This document shows, one piece after another, positions 20,701 to 32,500 of a stretch of DNA of 41,811 nt. A program made the position numbers and the translations under genes. The notes beneath the pieces are model-generated. The model was not told the DNA's origin. It did not search any database and saw only the letters and a program-made list of their open reading frames with translations. The stretch covers positions 1-41,811 of the forward strand of contig JAYMTF010000263.1 of NCBI GenBank assembly GCA_036897485.1, given 5' to 3'. The stretch comes from Pelargonium nanum (taxonomy: Eukaryota > Streptophyta > Magnoliopsida > Geraniales > Geraniaceae). Every line of letters begins with the position of its first letter. Positions within the stretch are counted from its first letter, which is position 1.

Positions 20701-21240
20701 GTATAAATTAACGAACCTCTTCCTTAATTAACTAATTCCAGAATTATGACTTCAGCGTCTATACGTACTTGATTCCTTTGAGACATTTGATAGTGAAACC
20801 TTTGAAGGATAGAGCTGCTTGGCGAAAAAGAATATAGTAGCAATTCTTCCTCTGAGCACCTACCGTAACTATAGGAGTCAACCCCTTAACATATGTAGTA
20901 CCTTGGACCTCTTAGAAAAACTAACAGACTTCTATCTCTCTTCATACCTTTTAGAGTTTTATACTACTCTACCTAGCAACGGACCCCTGTAATCAACTAG
21001 GGAATCTCCTTATCATGTAGCATAAAAATCAAGGAAACTGAGATTTATTAATCCCTCCGAGATTGAGATATTAAAATAGACTACCGAAAATAAATCTTGC
21101 CTGGTAGTATAAAACTCAAAGAATTCCTAGAAAAAATGACGCTTCCTTTTACTGAGGCTTTTCCTAATATCTCGAAAAAGTAGAGTTAAAAGTCCATAGA
21201 ATAAATAAAAAATACTTCTGTCTACTATAGAGAAATTCTA
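17751..21240. other. 3.5-kb gene-free region
   Basis: No gene or RNA found. The + strand leans G-rich from about 18.5 to 19.9 kb (line 18841: 13 G, 8 C). The 67-codon frame at 19255-19458 matches nothing I know and is within chance length. GGGCCC occurs at 20602-20607. Confidence 0.5.
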
Positions 21241-21960
21241 GAAAAAGAAATGAGTTTATACTCTCAAATCGACGGGAATGGAAACCAGAGAACATTGAAG
21301 TGCGAACAGCAGGTGCCTACAACCTCAGGGAAGCGAAGCAACCTTGAGTCTAAAGATGTTTCCTGTCAATAATTTTGTAGTTTCACAAGTTTGGGATTAT
21401 GCGCTTAGTATCTTTGCGCAAAAGAACAGGGCTCTTAGTACTTCTTTACGACCCCTGGTAAAGTTTAGGAATGAGCCTAGAAATGGGGAATAAATCTCCG
21501 TCAATTGACCCACCTTTTTCTCGCTGTTGATACCAGCAAGACTTAAGAGAAAGATTTCAGGTTTGGGATGCATGCTTAAAATACCCATGTGATAAGAGGC
21601 TTCAACCAAGCATTTTTGCGTCGCCTTAACGTCGGGAAAAGAGCCCAAGATATCTGCCAGCATTAGGCTTCCCAAGTAATGAAAACGAGAAGCTCCCCAA
21701 ATGAGAGTTTCTAGCTCCCAAGGTCCCAGTCTCCTTTGTGCCTGTGTTTCAAGTTAGGCAGATGCCAAATTAGCTCAAATGTGCTTAGATTCGTAATCAC
21801 AAGCAAGCTTGCCTTTCACCTACCCTTTCTAAATTCTTGCAGTTCACAGTTCTAAGAGGTTAAAAGAGGTCCCTTAATCTATTGAATTTCATAGGTTATA
21901 GGTCGTACTCCCTCATGTCCGGGGCATCTGACGTTTTACAGATATTTTTGTTTTTCCTTA
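21241..21960. other. G+C-rich island without the background mutation signature
   Basis: G+C rises to about 45-50% (lines 21301, 21421, 21661, 21901) between flanks of 33-37%. In lines 21301 and 21601 CpA+TpG is 16 against ApC+GpT 11, the reverse of the background. TpA is rare, 4 in 120 bases. The island holds the longest stop-to-stop frame in the window, on the minus strand. It is either a recent insertion or a single-copy segment that escaped the process that decayed its surroundings. Confidence 0.7.
21397..21753 (-). CDS. Unrecognised 118-codon open frame, possibly a gene fragment
   Basis: The minus-strand frame is open from 21753 to the TAA at 21399-21397. The best internal start is TTG at 21675 (92 codons); an ATG follows at codon 5 of that start. 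Upstream of TTG the frame stays protein-like, including GPWELETLIWGASRFHYLG. The body reads LADILGSFPDVKATQ, then MHPKPEIFLLSLAG, then FLNFTRGRKEVLRALFF. It is mixed and not low-complexity, with a few Trp residues, unlike most chance frames here. A second open frame just upstream (about 21800-21720, including FELIWHLPNLKHRHKGD) could be continuous with it through a frameshift. I cannot assign a family. Confidence 0.3.
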   Translation of the reverse strand, partial: LETQAQRRLGPWELETLIWGASRFHYLGSLMLADILGSFPDVKATQKCLVEASYHMGILSMHPKPEIFLLSLAGINSEKKVGQLTEIYSPFLGSFLNFTRGRKEVLRALFFCAKILSA

Positions 21961-23981
21961 TGAGTGCGTAAGGGACACAATCTCGTAATCAATTAAGTAA
22001 CACTAAGTTCTAAGTAATTTTGGGAAACGGAATCCCGCTCTACTATTGGTCTAGGTTTTCATTCTCAATCGAAGGGGTACCACTTATAATAAACAAGTGC
22101 CCTTAGGACCCCTTTTTTAAAGTGTACTAGTTACCAGTTAACCTAATTAAACTAACGGATAACACAAACAGGTTGAAGATGAAAATGGAAAAAGAGAAGG
22201 CCCTTAAGACTAAAGAGGAGACTTAGGCTCTCTTATACCGTTTGTAAATTAGGACTCTCTTGGAATTGTAGCCTATACCTTATATCTGGATCTCATTTAT
22301 CGGTTATCAAATTATATTTATAGGAGGATGCCTTTAACAGAAGACACTTGATATATAGTAAGTTCCACGTGTTAGACTACCAAAAAAAAGCTGAGAGGGG
22401 AACCCTTTTCGTATCATGCAAAAACTTTTGTATATAGGATAGATAATAAATCCTAATTTTACTCTACATTTTCAATTTGTAAAAATCTTCCTTACTCGGG
22501 TTTATGAACAAGGGCTTTCCCGATTCTGTCCATAATAAGTAGTAATTAATTCGCTCCAAAAATAACGTGAGATTCAAAGAATTGTAAGATGAGGTTTACC
22601 GCAACCCCAAAAGTTCTACATGTAACATATGTTTGAGATATTGTTATAATTGTGAAATGGGGCTATAAACACTTTTAAATTTAAGTCAGAATAGGATCCC
22701 ATGCTCAAGGACGTGACAGAGGTTTTTATTTAGAGAATTCTTTCTTACTTAATCCTTCTCTGATTCTAAATCTTCTACCTGTCCTAGGAGAAAATAAACC
22801 ATAAAAGCTATATCTACTACAAAAAAGTAAGATAGTAGCTTAAGTAGCTACCGCGAGAGTTAAAAAGTATTTGTTGGTAAGTATCCACCCTAAACTAAAA
22901 TATACTCAGTGGAAGTATATCCTGTATAGATGAGGAATTTTTCCTTTTCATTAGGGTCTACCGAGATTAGTATATCAAAAACAGATTTTTTTTGACAAAG
23001 CGCTTCTATCCTCAGAAGAAATACTGTCTCATAAAGTTAGTTAAAACTCTAAAAAATTTATAGGAAATAGGCTCCAGAGGCAGGTTAGGCTTTTTATTTA
23101 ATACTAACCAGGACCGAGAATAAGTTAAATCTACATATATTCTCAAAGACAAGATGACAGAAGTATATACTAATATAAAGCTGTACAAGGAGTAAAGATA
23201 CGAGTACTTAATTTAGGAGACACAAAAATGGCTTAGATGGAATCGCTTACATTAGTCTAATATGAAAAAAAGTTCAAGTTTTATTCCTCCTTATAAGAAC
23301 TGCTCTGTCAACTCAAGGAAAAGCTGGTGGGAAATTCTCGTATTTTATATTTAAACCCCTTTTTAGTTAGCTGTACTACTTTTTTAAGAGCTCAAAGGAT
23401 CTGGACATGACCCCGTTTTCTTGATAAAACTGTAACCTTTTTTACAAAGGAACCGGTTTAAGCCCTTATCAAAGATTTTTAGTTAAAAAGTTACCTGTAT
23501 ATTTAACGGCTTTCACAGACTCCACACTAGACATGTACTTAAGAGAACTGTTTAAAATATAATGAATGGGATATGCTATAGTAAGATTAGAATATTATAT
23601 TAAAAAAAAGGGCAAATGTATGAGACTTGATGGGGAGTTTGGGGGTCTTATTACATAAAAGGAGGTACTTTTGTAAAGACTACTTCAGTTTATAGAACAA
23701 GACACTATACAAATTATATAGTTTATGGCAATACTTTAGAAAAACTTTAGCTTTTACTTTATCTTGAGCTTTCGATTTTCAGAGATAAATTATCATTAAG
23801 ATATCTTAGCGGTTCGGAAACACCTTGTGAAAACTTGTTAATAATCCATTTTTTGTAGCAGATAATGATATATTATAATATTTTAAAGAGAGATTTAGGA
23901 ACTTTGCCTGAAAAAGGTCCCGATTAGCATATCTAGGGGTTAAAAACCAGATTTTTATATTCTAAATTTTTAGCAGAACCC

Positions 23982-24001
23982 CTTATTTATTTATAAATAA
24001 G
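23982..24001. repeat. 20-bp AT-rich palindrome
   Basis: CTTATTTAT and ATAAATAAG are perfect 9-base inverted repeats separated by TT. It could be a protein binding dyad or an element end, but AT-rich palindromes also arise by chance in this composition. Confidence 0.5.
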
Positions 24002-26346
24002 AAATAAAATAAGTTAAAGAAGTACATGTTTTACCTTCAAGAAAGGATTCGGTAATGCAAATACCCTCTCTTTTTTTTCAAAGTAACGTTCACTCAAACT
24101 CCTTATAAATTACAAGACATGCTATTTTATAGAGCTAACTCACAGGGCAGCCTGCGTCTGTCCAGATATCTATATATAAGTTATTTCTATTCTGGAAGGA
24201 GTACCCACCATTGACTGTACTTTGTTACCTATAATCTATTCATATTTCACAAGTTTCCGTAGAATTCCTGGGTTAGGAGAACTTAGACCTCATAAGTGAA
24301 CAGACAAATAAATTCTTAGAGAAGTTATATTCTAATTTAAATTACCAATAGAAAAAGGGATTTTATTTAGGTAGATATACCAAAAAGCAACCAGTTAGTT
24401 GACGAATACAAATACCTACATTCTGGCTTTATTATTCTATTGTAAGACAAACTAAACATTTTCTATTTCCCGCAAAAGCATCTATATTAGCATTTTGAGA
24501 TAATCTTAAATTATGTAACTTGAATTTGAGTCCGCATTTTCTGTACCCCTTGAAAATGCTTTTCTTTTAATATGGCTATTAGGAGTTGTAATTTAGTATC
24601 AGTAAAAGGGTTGAATAATTTCAAATACAGAAGACCTCATTTTATCCACTAGAGGCTGGCAAGGTAAATACACTAAAAATACTTCATAACTTAAGTTTAA
24701 TTTCATATGTACAAAGAGGGTTTAAGGCAAACCCAAGCTTTTAAGGGGAAATAGACTACACAACCCAAATCACTGGGTTACAACCCCGAGCAGTAAGTCC
24801 TAGCATAAATTCTTATAAAAGGATTGCTCTTTATAGGGTTCCTGGATAGCTTTAAGAAGTAGTACAAAAGGTGCATAAAAAAGAAAAAACTTTAACTAGC
24901 AGTAGAAATACAGGATTATTAATAAGAATTTTGCTTTTGCGTGTTTTACAAGATTTATAAACTAGGGCAGCACACCATAAATTCCTCGTCCTAACTTGCT
25001 TTGCAGCTCCCTGATTTGATAAGCCGAACGTTGGAATATACTTTGAAAACCTGGTCATCTACCTATCATATCTAATAAACTAAATTCTATTCTAATTCTA
25101 TACTTACCTTTATTTGTAGTCGTAATTCCAGTGCTCCAATCCTTCACTTTAAGAGTTTTTATTCCGGTATAAACCAAATATTTGTATCCTTTAATAGTTG
25201 GACTTTCCTTATTACTTTTAAAGACTCTAATGTAATCCTGCACTTAGAACCTTATGGACTCAAAATTTACAGAAACTGTTTAAGCAAAAGGACTCATTTG
25301 ACTAACTCATTATTAGCGCTATATTTAGCAACAAACTTTAGGCTATTAGGTCAGACTCCAGTAAATAAACTCCATAATTAGAAAAAACTTTTCTAAAGGT
25401 TGCAGTTACGTTAAATCTTCTCCTAGTTTTTCATGCAGTATTTTTGGTTTTTCAGGCTGTACTATAATACTATAACGATAGGCTTTCTATAAATATTCAT
25501 TATGAAACAGTCTTGTCGAAATTCTTCCTTTCTAACCAATTACCCAGTTCGAGCATTGCACATTCCTTCTTATGAGTATTATCTATTCCCTAAAATTAGG
25601 TAGTGAATAAAGATATTTTCGCATACTATAGAGAACTCTCGGGATATACTTGTTTGAGGAGCAGACTCTCTCTTATATTACTCTACGCCCGCCGTCCATT
25701 CCTTTCTAAAAAAAGGTTTTCTAGTTACAGCAGAAAAGTCAATACTTATACTTGGAATTCCGAGACTATACTCAAACCCCTTAGTGCCTGCCCTGTGGAC
25801 ATTAGGAACCAAAGTGTGAGAAAGTCTTGAAGCTTCCTTTATTCTGTCGATTCAGTTTCCAATAAGGTATAACATTTGAATTTTAGGATTTGTCATGATT
25901 AAAAAACGCGTTTATAGAAAGTATATAAAAAGGGAACCCCTGACTATGTTTTTAGTACCTTCAAAAACCTATCTTAGCGCATTCTCTGCACAGGCCTCCT
26001 CGTGAGATTTAGGTTTCCTATAGAATTAACAGTATTTCAAATAAGGATCCTTATTATAGAAGTTTAAGCATACTGAGTTTCTTCCAAAATAAGGTGAATT
26101 CCCTGTCCTGTCAAGCAAGAGAAGGAACTAAAAACTCTTTTAGGGTAATACTTTCTATTTCATTTTTGGTTTTTTTCTTTTGCAAAGTATAGACCGACCT
26201 AGAAGTTTGCGTATTTAAGCGACTCTTTTTAAGTAAGGTATTTTTAGTTACTAAAATTGGTACGAGTACTTTAGTGCCAAAAAAGCAAAGACTTATTGTT
26301 AACTGTTGTTTATATAGATATAACTCTAACTGGGGTCATAGCGCGC

Positions 26347-26356
26347 AAGGGCCCTT
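26347..26356. repeat. GC-cored palindrome next to GCGCGC
   Basis: AAGGGCCCTT is a perfect 10-base palindrome directly after GCGCGC (26341-26346). CpG-rich sequence is unusual in this AT-rich background. Confidence 0.5.
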
Positions 26357-26686
26357 CTATTTCCAAGACTTCTATCCTAAATATACTTGCTTTTCACTAA
26401 GATAGACGTAAAAAACCTAAGATATCAATTAATCTGATTTACTGACCACACTAACTCCTAATACCTAAATCATGAACTGATGTAATCCCCCTTTTTAACT
26501 ATTAGTTTACCTTGATCTTCTAGTATAGAAAGTTGTTTATAGTATTTATGTTTCGCATTGAAAAGTGGATGTTCTAAGCTTAGAAAAAACTAAATGACAT
26601 AATTAGTGGATCTTATTTATACACTAAAAAAGGATTCGTTTTTATTTAATATAGAATATAGGGAGTAATAAAGAAAAAAGTAAATA

Positions 26687-26696
26687 CCCCCCCCCC
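26687..26696 (+). repeat. C10 homopolymer
   Basis: Ten C in a row within about 30% G+C sequence, between AAATA and AATAT. A C9 tract in a similar AT setting lies at 40062-40070. Both follow an AAAAAAGTA stretch at different distances. Confidence 0.9.
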
Positions 26697-29470
26697 AATA
26701 TATAAAAGCTTATTCATAGAATTAGAGTACTAGCGTCCCTCTATGCCGTTAAATTTTTTATAGTTAAGCATAATCTGGAAAGCTCTCGTATGTAATAGAA
26801 AACGTTTTCGAGCCTCAAGCAATACATATACGAAAAATTGTGGAGTAATAGGGGTTAGAACCTTTGGTGTGCCTCTCTTATAACTTGTATAAATAATATA
26901 CCATATAATAGCTAAAAGCCTTCTCCATATCATACAATTCTTCTAATCCACTACACCGATTACTAAGTACTACATCTATTCGAGAAAGTATGTACTGCTG
27001 CTAAAAGGGGTACCTTTGGAAAATAAGGAATAGCTCAATTTACAAAGGGTTTTACTGGTTACTGTAATTTTTAATATAAAAGTAGGAACTTGAATCAATA
27101 AAATTACCCCAAAAATGTGGATATGGTACACTAAATACTAAAAACGAATTAAAACCCCGAAGCTGGTATAGTAGCTCTAACCCTAAACAATAAGATCTTT
27201 GTTGTAATTACTCGTTAAATAAAAAGGGATTTAATAAAGAGTAACTCATTGCTATGCATACTGGAAAGAGTCTTTTATCATGGGTTTGGTCTGGAAAAGC
27301 CTGTTTCGCGGAAGTCACCGATTCTCCAATGAGTTTTTAATATAGGTATGTAAAATTTATACTAAATTCTCGGTCATAGTACTTACATATATCTTTTTTT
27401 CAAAGTAATGGGAACTTGTACTATTTCCATAAGTAGGGGAATGTAATTCCAGGCAGAAGGTAAGAGATTTCTATTGTTTACATTGTTTACTTAATCTCTT
27501 GTACTTCTTGTAGTACCCTACACAGCTAGGTTTGAACATTCTGTTTGATTCCTTATAATTATAAAATGAAATGAATTCCTTTTCACTTTCATTAAAATTA
27601 GCCTTATAACTTCATATTTCGTACTTTTTAGGGAACTCACACTTAAGCTTTGCTCCTTTTCTTTTTATTCTGGGGAAGAAAGTGTATAATACAACAGGGA
27701 TGCCTCTCTTTTTAAGTTTTTTAACCCCTCTCAAGTAAAGATGTATACTAAATCTAATTATATATGCCTCTGCGCCCCTTGACAACCCTTCTCAGCTATG
27801 CAAATTTAAGATACTAAGTCAGCAGTTTTTTTAGTTTATAAGGAACTCTTATATGACCCATCTATTAATCTTTATTCATTTAATTTACTCTTTTTTCTAT
27901 TTGATATCTATTTATTCACAAGTTTTCGTCCTAGAACCCGAACCTACCTAAACTATACTAAGTTTGTTGCTACTTCAACTGGAGTTTTTGTAGAAAAAGC
28001 TAACCCCTATTCTGGTTGTTTTAAGGTTTTTACTGTTCTCTTGGCTTGCTAAGATTCTCTATATTATCTTGTTTACTGTTCTAATTCTATATCTTAATGT
28101 CGTTTATATAAATCTAGCTATAGTATCTCTTGAAAATGAAAGATTCTCTCTTTCATTTCTTATTAGCCTTTGTTAAAATGCCCCGATATATAGGTTATTA
28201 CTGGCTATATTTACACTCCTATACAGTATTTAGGGCTCATTAACACAGAGATTCCTTTCATTATAATTCACACCCCAAGTTCACTTGGATAGCTGTATGA
28301 AAAAAGAGTGTTCCATAATTTAGTCCATAGCTCTTGGAACCTTAGGACTATGATACTTACTCGTAGTTAGGAAATTTTCTTATGTATTTCACTTTTGGTT
28401 ATTGACCTATTTATAACAGCTCTGACATGCCTTGCAATTGGCAGGATCCTTGAAGTCAAAGGAACTAGGAAGCACATATCCATCTGGGCTACTTGAGCTT
28501 TTAACTGGAGTCTCTCCCCATTTTACATTTTATAATAGAACTGCAATTAATTTTACCTAGTAAGGTAGCGCCCTAAGACTTCACTCAGGAACACCATCCT
28601 CCTTTATACAACGTAGGACCTAATCTAGCTTAGAGAGAACGCCCAAAGTATTCCAACTAAAGAGAGTATACAATTAAAAATTCTTAAAAGAGCCCGAGTA
28701 AAGGATCCCTTTTACATACCTCGTCCTAACCTAAATACGAAAAATTAGAAATATACCTAGTAACCTCAATAGAATCCTGTTGTGTAACAATCCTGTGTTA
28801 ATTGCAAATAGCTAGAAAGGGAAACCTATTCCATAGTTTTTGTACTTATTCTAAGCGTATAACGAAAACACAGTTTATATTATACTATAGCAATTATGAC
28901 ATAAAAAAATATTATATGTTAGCTACTTCCTGTTAAATTATGTCTATCAGCTGTCATCTATTCTACTTTCTTCCACCCTAAAATTCGGTTTCTCAGCTAT
29001 AACATTCACGAGTTTTCATCGGCCAGGTCTTACCAACGAAAGACTTATATATTACCATCCAAACAAAGTAAAAAGCAGTAAAACAAAAAAACTTTGAATG
29101 TCTATGTAAAAAGGGATGCTTTGCCACTCGGTTATACTTTTGAACTAAAGTTCATAATAGTACCTAGTAGCATACAAAAAAGTGCTGATATCTTACAGGA
29201 GTCGCAGAGTTTTTGATCCTAGCTCAATTTGAACTAGTAGTTCGCTGGAATACAAGATAGCAAGGAAATAAAAGTCTGAATATGGAACTCCTAAAAGAGA
29301 TTATTCCCCTTTAGTGGCTCACTAAACTTTAGTTGTAAGGGCTTTTTAATATTTTCCTTCCTTCTTTTTTACTAATACAAGTTTTTTTTATATTTATAAA
29401 AGGGTATAACATCTATGATATTTATTCTCATTTTCTCTTCAAAGGAATAGCAAACACTTTTATCAGTGGG

Positions 29471-29525
29471 CTTGAACCTTTGGGCACGGGGCCTTGACCT
29501 TGGAACTTTAAGCTTTGGCATCTGG
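29471..29525 (+). repeat. Degenerate internal repeat in a GC-richer patch
   Basis: CTTGAACCTTTGGGCA, CCTTGACCTTGGAACTTT and AGCTTTGGCATCTGG follow each other and look like variants of one short motif. The patch is G+C-richer than its flanks. It recalls the T-arm of tRNAs on the minus strand (GGTTCAAGCCC), but no fold closes. Confidence 0.3.
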
Positions 29526-29529
29526 AAAA

Positions 29530-32500
29530 GGACTCTTCACTTTACCATAAATGGAGTATTAGATCGTACCCACTGTGGCTATAGCCTATACAGAGACAAA
29601 ATACTTCCTATTATCATAAAACTGTAGAGCGAATCTGATCTAATTTAAGAAAAAAGCTTAGTGATTTAGTGAGGGAGAAAAAAGAGTTTTTGTTTTACGG
29701 AATCCTCATTCTAAAACTTTTAATGTTTAACTCAAAGATTGTCAAATCCTAATATTCGACTGGCTGTGTATTATTCCTTTTAGTCTTTATAGATGTTGTT
29801 TTTTGTATTGCTTGTAAGAATGTCTGAAGGACTTACTTTAATTTAGCGGAATCCTTTATACCACGCATTGAGATCAAGAAAAGGCTTGACAAATTTATTA
29901 AAAAGTACTAACACTAGTATAGGTTTTTATAAACTTACAAAGTCTCATATATTTAGATTTCTAATAAAGCTTCAAGCGTTCCCTACTTGGGGTATATGGA
30001 GAGGCTTTGCTTCCTAATTAACTAACTATTTTGCGTACCTCATGGGGTTTAAACTTGGTCTTTTCCTTTTTTAGCTAAAATGGCTTAGGTCCAAGAACAT
30101 TTCTACTTAGTAATTCATTCCTCTTAAAATATTGCCTTATTCTAAGCACAACTATAAATAAAGGCATACTTCGTTTCACACAAGAAGTAAATAAACTGAA
30201 CTTAAACGAGAAATAACATAAAATTGAATCTTAATTGCAGCTTATATTATATTATATGTGTGAGTTAACCTCACTGTCGATTTCTACTAGAAGAGAACAC
30301 AGTCTATAAACTAAATAAGTTTTTCTACAATTAAAAGTTCAATTTTAGCTCTTGCCAATACGAGAAGGGTCTAGGACATATAAATTATAAATATCATTAA
30401 ACTCTGTTTTTAAACCCAGTTATTATCCATCCCTTATCAAAGCAAAAACTTTCTAGTTCTAGCTTGTTTTATTAGGTTATACTACTGTCATATAAAGAGG
30501 CTTTTACAAGAAAACCTTATCTTTCGAGATTTCATTATCTGCTAGGAATAAATGTCTATATAAAGTTTATACTAGAGTCAAGTTAAAGAGATTTCCCACA
30601 GCTCGACAAGTTGTTTGAGTATCATGGTGAAAAATAAAAGAATTGAAGAAGTAGCATCCCTTAGTTAACGTACAGCTAAACTAAAACTCAGTATATTTTC
30701 ACATAATATTATTAAAAGTATCTTAATACTGGAGTAAAAAAGTGCAATGTTGCTAATTAAAAATCTTAAATCTAGTCAGGAATAAACTTTCACTTATTAT
30801 CTACCAAGCCCTAGTCTATCAATTTCATATTGTGTCGTTTAGACTTACATGTAGGATAAATAACACTAATTCTAGAAATTTTTAGTAAGATTTTCTCTCT
30901 AGTTTGAAGGGAGGAAGCCCAAAAGGCGCTGAAAAAAGGTAAATAAAGAAAGGTTTTAATGTCAAAAATAGGAAGCGCTCCTAAAAAAATTAGAATGAGT
31001 AATAAATTACTAGTAAAATACTAATAACTAATAAAAAGCATAAAAGTCTTTAAAGTTACTCCAAAACTAGTTAGTTTTAGTCTGTCAGGATTGGAAAAAA
31101 TCAATAAATTACAATATTCTCACGGGCCTCTCCTCATTGAAGAAAAAAAGCAAGGTACTAAATTTAGTTTATTAAGTTTACAAAAGATGAGATCAATCGT
31201 GTTAGCCCCTTTTCGAGGGTACTCAAATTACAGGATATTCCATGTTAGAAGCCCGGTATTAAGTCAAGGAGGATAAGTCCTTTTATAAAACAGGGCTCTT
31301 CTACCAAAAAAGAAGGGGACCTTGGAGCATAGGCGGGGCTTCCTTGGGGTATCTAAAAAAAGAGAGTTAATAGCGCAGCTGAAATAAAATAACAAAAGTG
31401 TAGGCTTATATAGGGTAGGGCCCCAGTAAAAGTAGTATTTACTCTCCCTCAAGGTATCGAAGTACAGGAAATCATTATAGTTATCTACCTGAGTGGCTTT
31501 TTATTAAAAAATTTTTTCAGTATTCATTCTTTTCAGTAAATTTGTATATAAGACAGTACGAGCATTTTCTACTATTCGTACATAGAAGCGGGGAGTAAAT
31601 GCAAATCTGAAACCGGTAGGTTATGGAGTAATCTAAATCTTTGTTCTATGCCCCGGAAAACCCATAATTTTTAGATTAATGTAATTATAGTCTAAGGGAT
31701 TCCCACTTGGGTACAAGAAAGTTATCCCATGAAGGTTAAGGATTCTTATTACGCCGCCTTATTTGTGAAATTTATGCATAACAAGGTTTCCTGAGACTGG
31801 CTTAGTATAAATAGGGCTCTTAACTTTCCTTAGAAGGTGGTTAAATATATAAGGATGAGAATTGAAATTTCTTGGCTAAAACGGCGTTCTTTTTATTTTT
31901 AAATTAAAAGGAGGAAGTCATTAAATATTAAATATAAGTATTCTAGGGAGTTGTTGGTGAAAGTCCTTATGAACTACGAGATACTAAGTTTGTGTATGTG
32001 CCGTGTAGAGAGGGTGCTTTACTAAATAGAGTTCTTACAAGATCCAGATTATAAGCAACATCGCGGGTTCTTTATATAATATATAGTTCTACTTCTATAA
32101 GAGGTTTGGGATTATTGAATAAAATTTGAGTAAAGTAAAAAGCGGTAACTCTTATAAAAAAATATTATAGAGCGGGTCTCATTTAAGGTTTCTCCAGAGT
32201 TCTGTTGCTAGCAAGAAATATAAGTTAATTTACCCAAAAGCCCCTTATTGGCCTAAGAAGTACTCCGCTAAATTAAGTAGCATCTCGAACTAGGAAAGCG
32301 GCCGCTCTTTTTTAATAGTCAATGAAAAAAGGTTTTCTGTAAGCAGTATTTCTATTAGAACCAGCGTAGACTCTACCCCTTTTCTACTGTCTGGTGTGGA
32401 TTACAAAAAGCAGTGGCTTTGTCAGGAGTAAGTTAGGACTTCATTATAATTATTCGCTTTATGCTTTAACTTAGAAAGTCTAGTAATATAAACAAAAAAG

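Larger units (their letters stand above)
21961..29460. other. 7.5-kb gene-free AT-rich region
   Basis: No gene or RNA recognised. Frames at 24852-25058 (-), 25055-25243 (-), 25603-25830 (+) and 26730-26933 (-) are short and match nothing I know. The region contains the 23982-24001 palindrome, the 26347-26356 palindrome and a C10 tract. A slightly G+C-richer patch lies at about 28415-28520. Confidence 0.5.

Noticed and set aside
25603-25830. 75-codon + frame, and neighbouring minus frames at 24852-25058 and 25055-25243
   Set aside because: All short, unrelated to each other, with no family match; expected by chance.
31091-31452. Convergent 61- and 62-codon frames
   Set aside because: Overlapping short frames on opposite strands with no homology that I can see.
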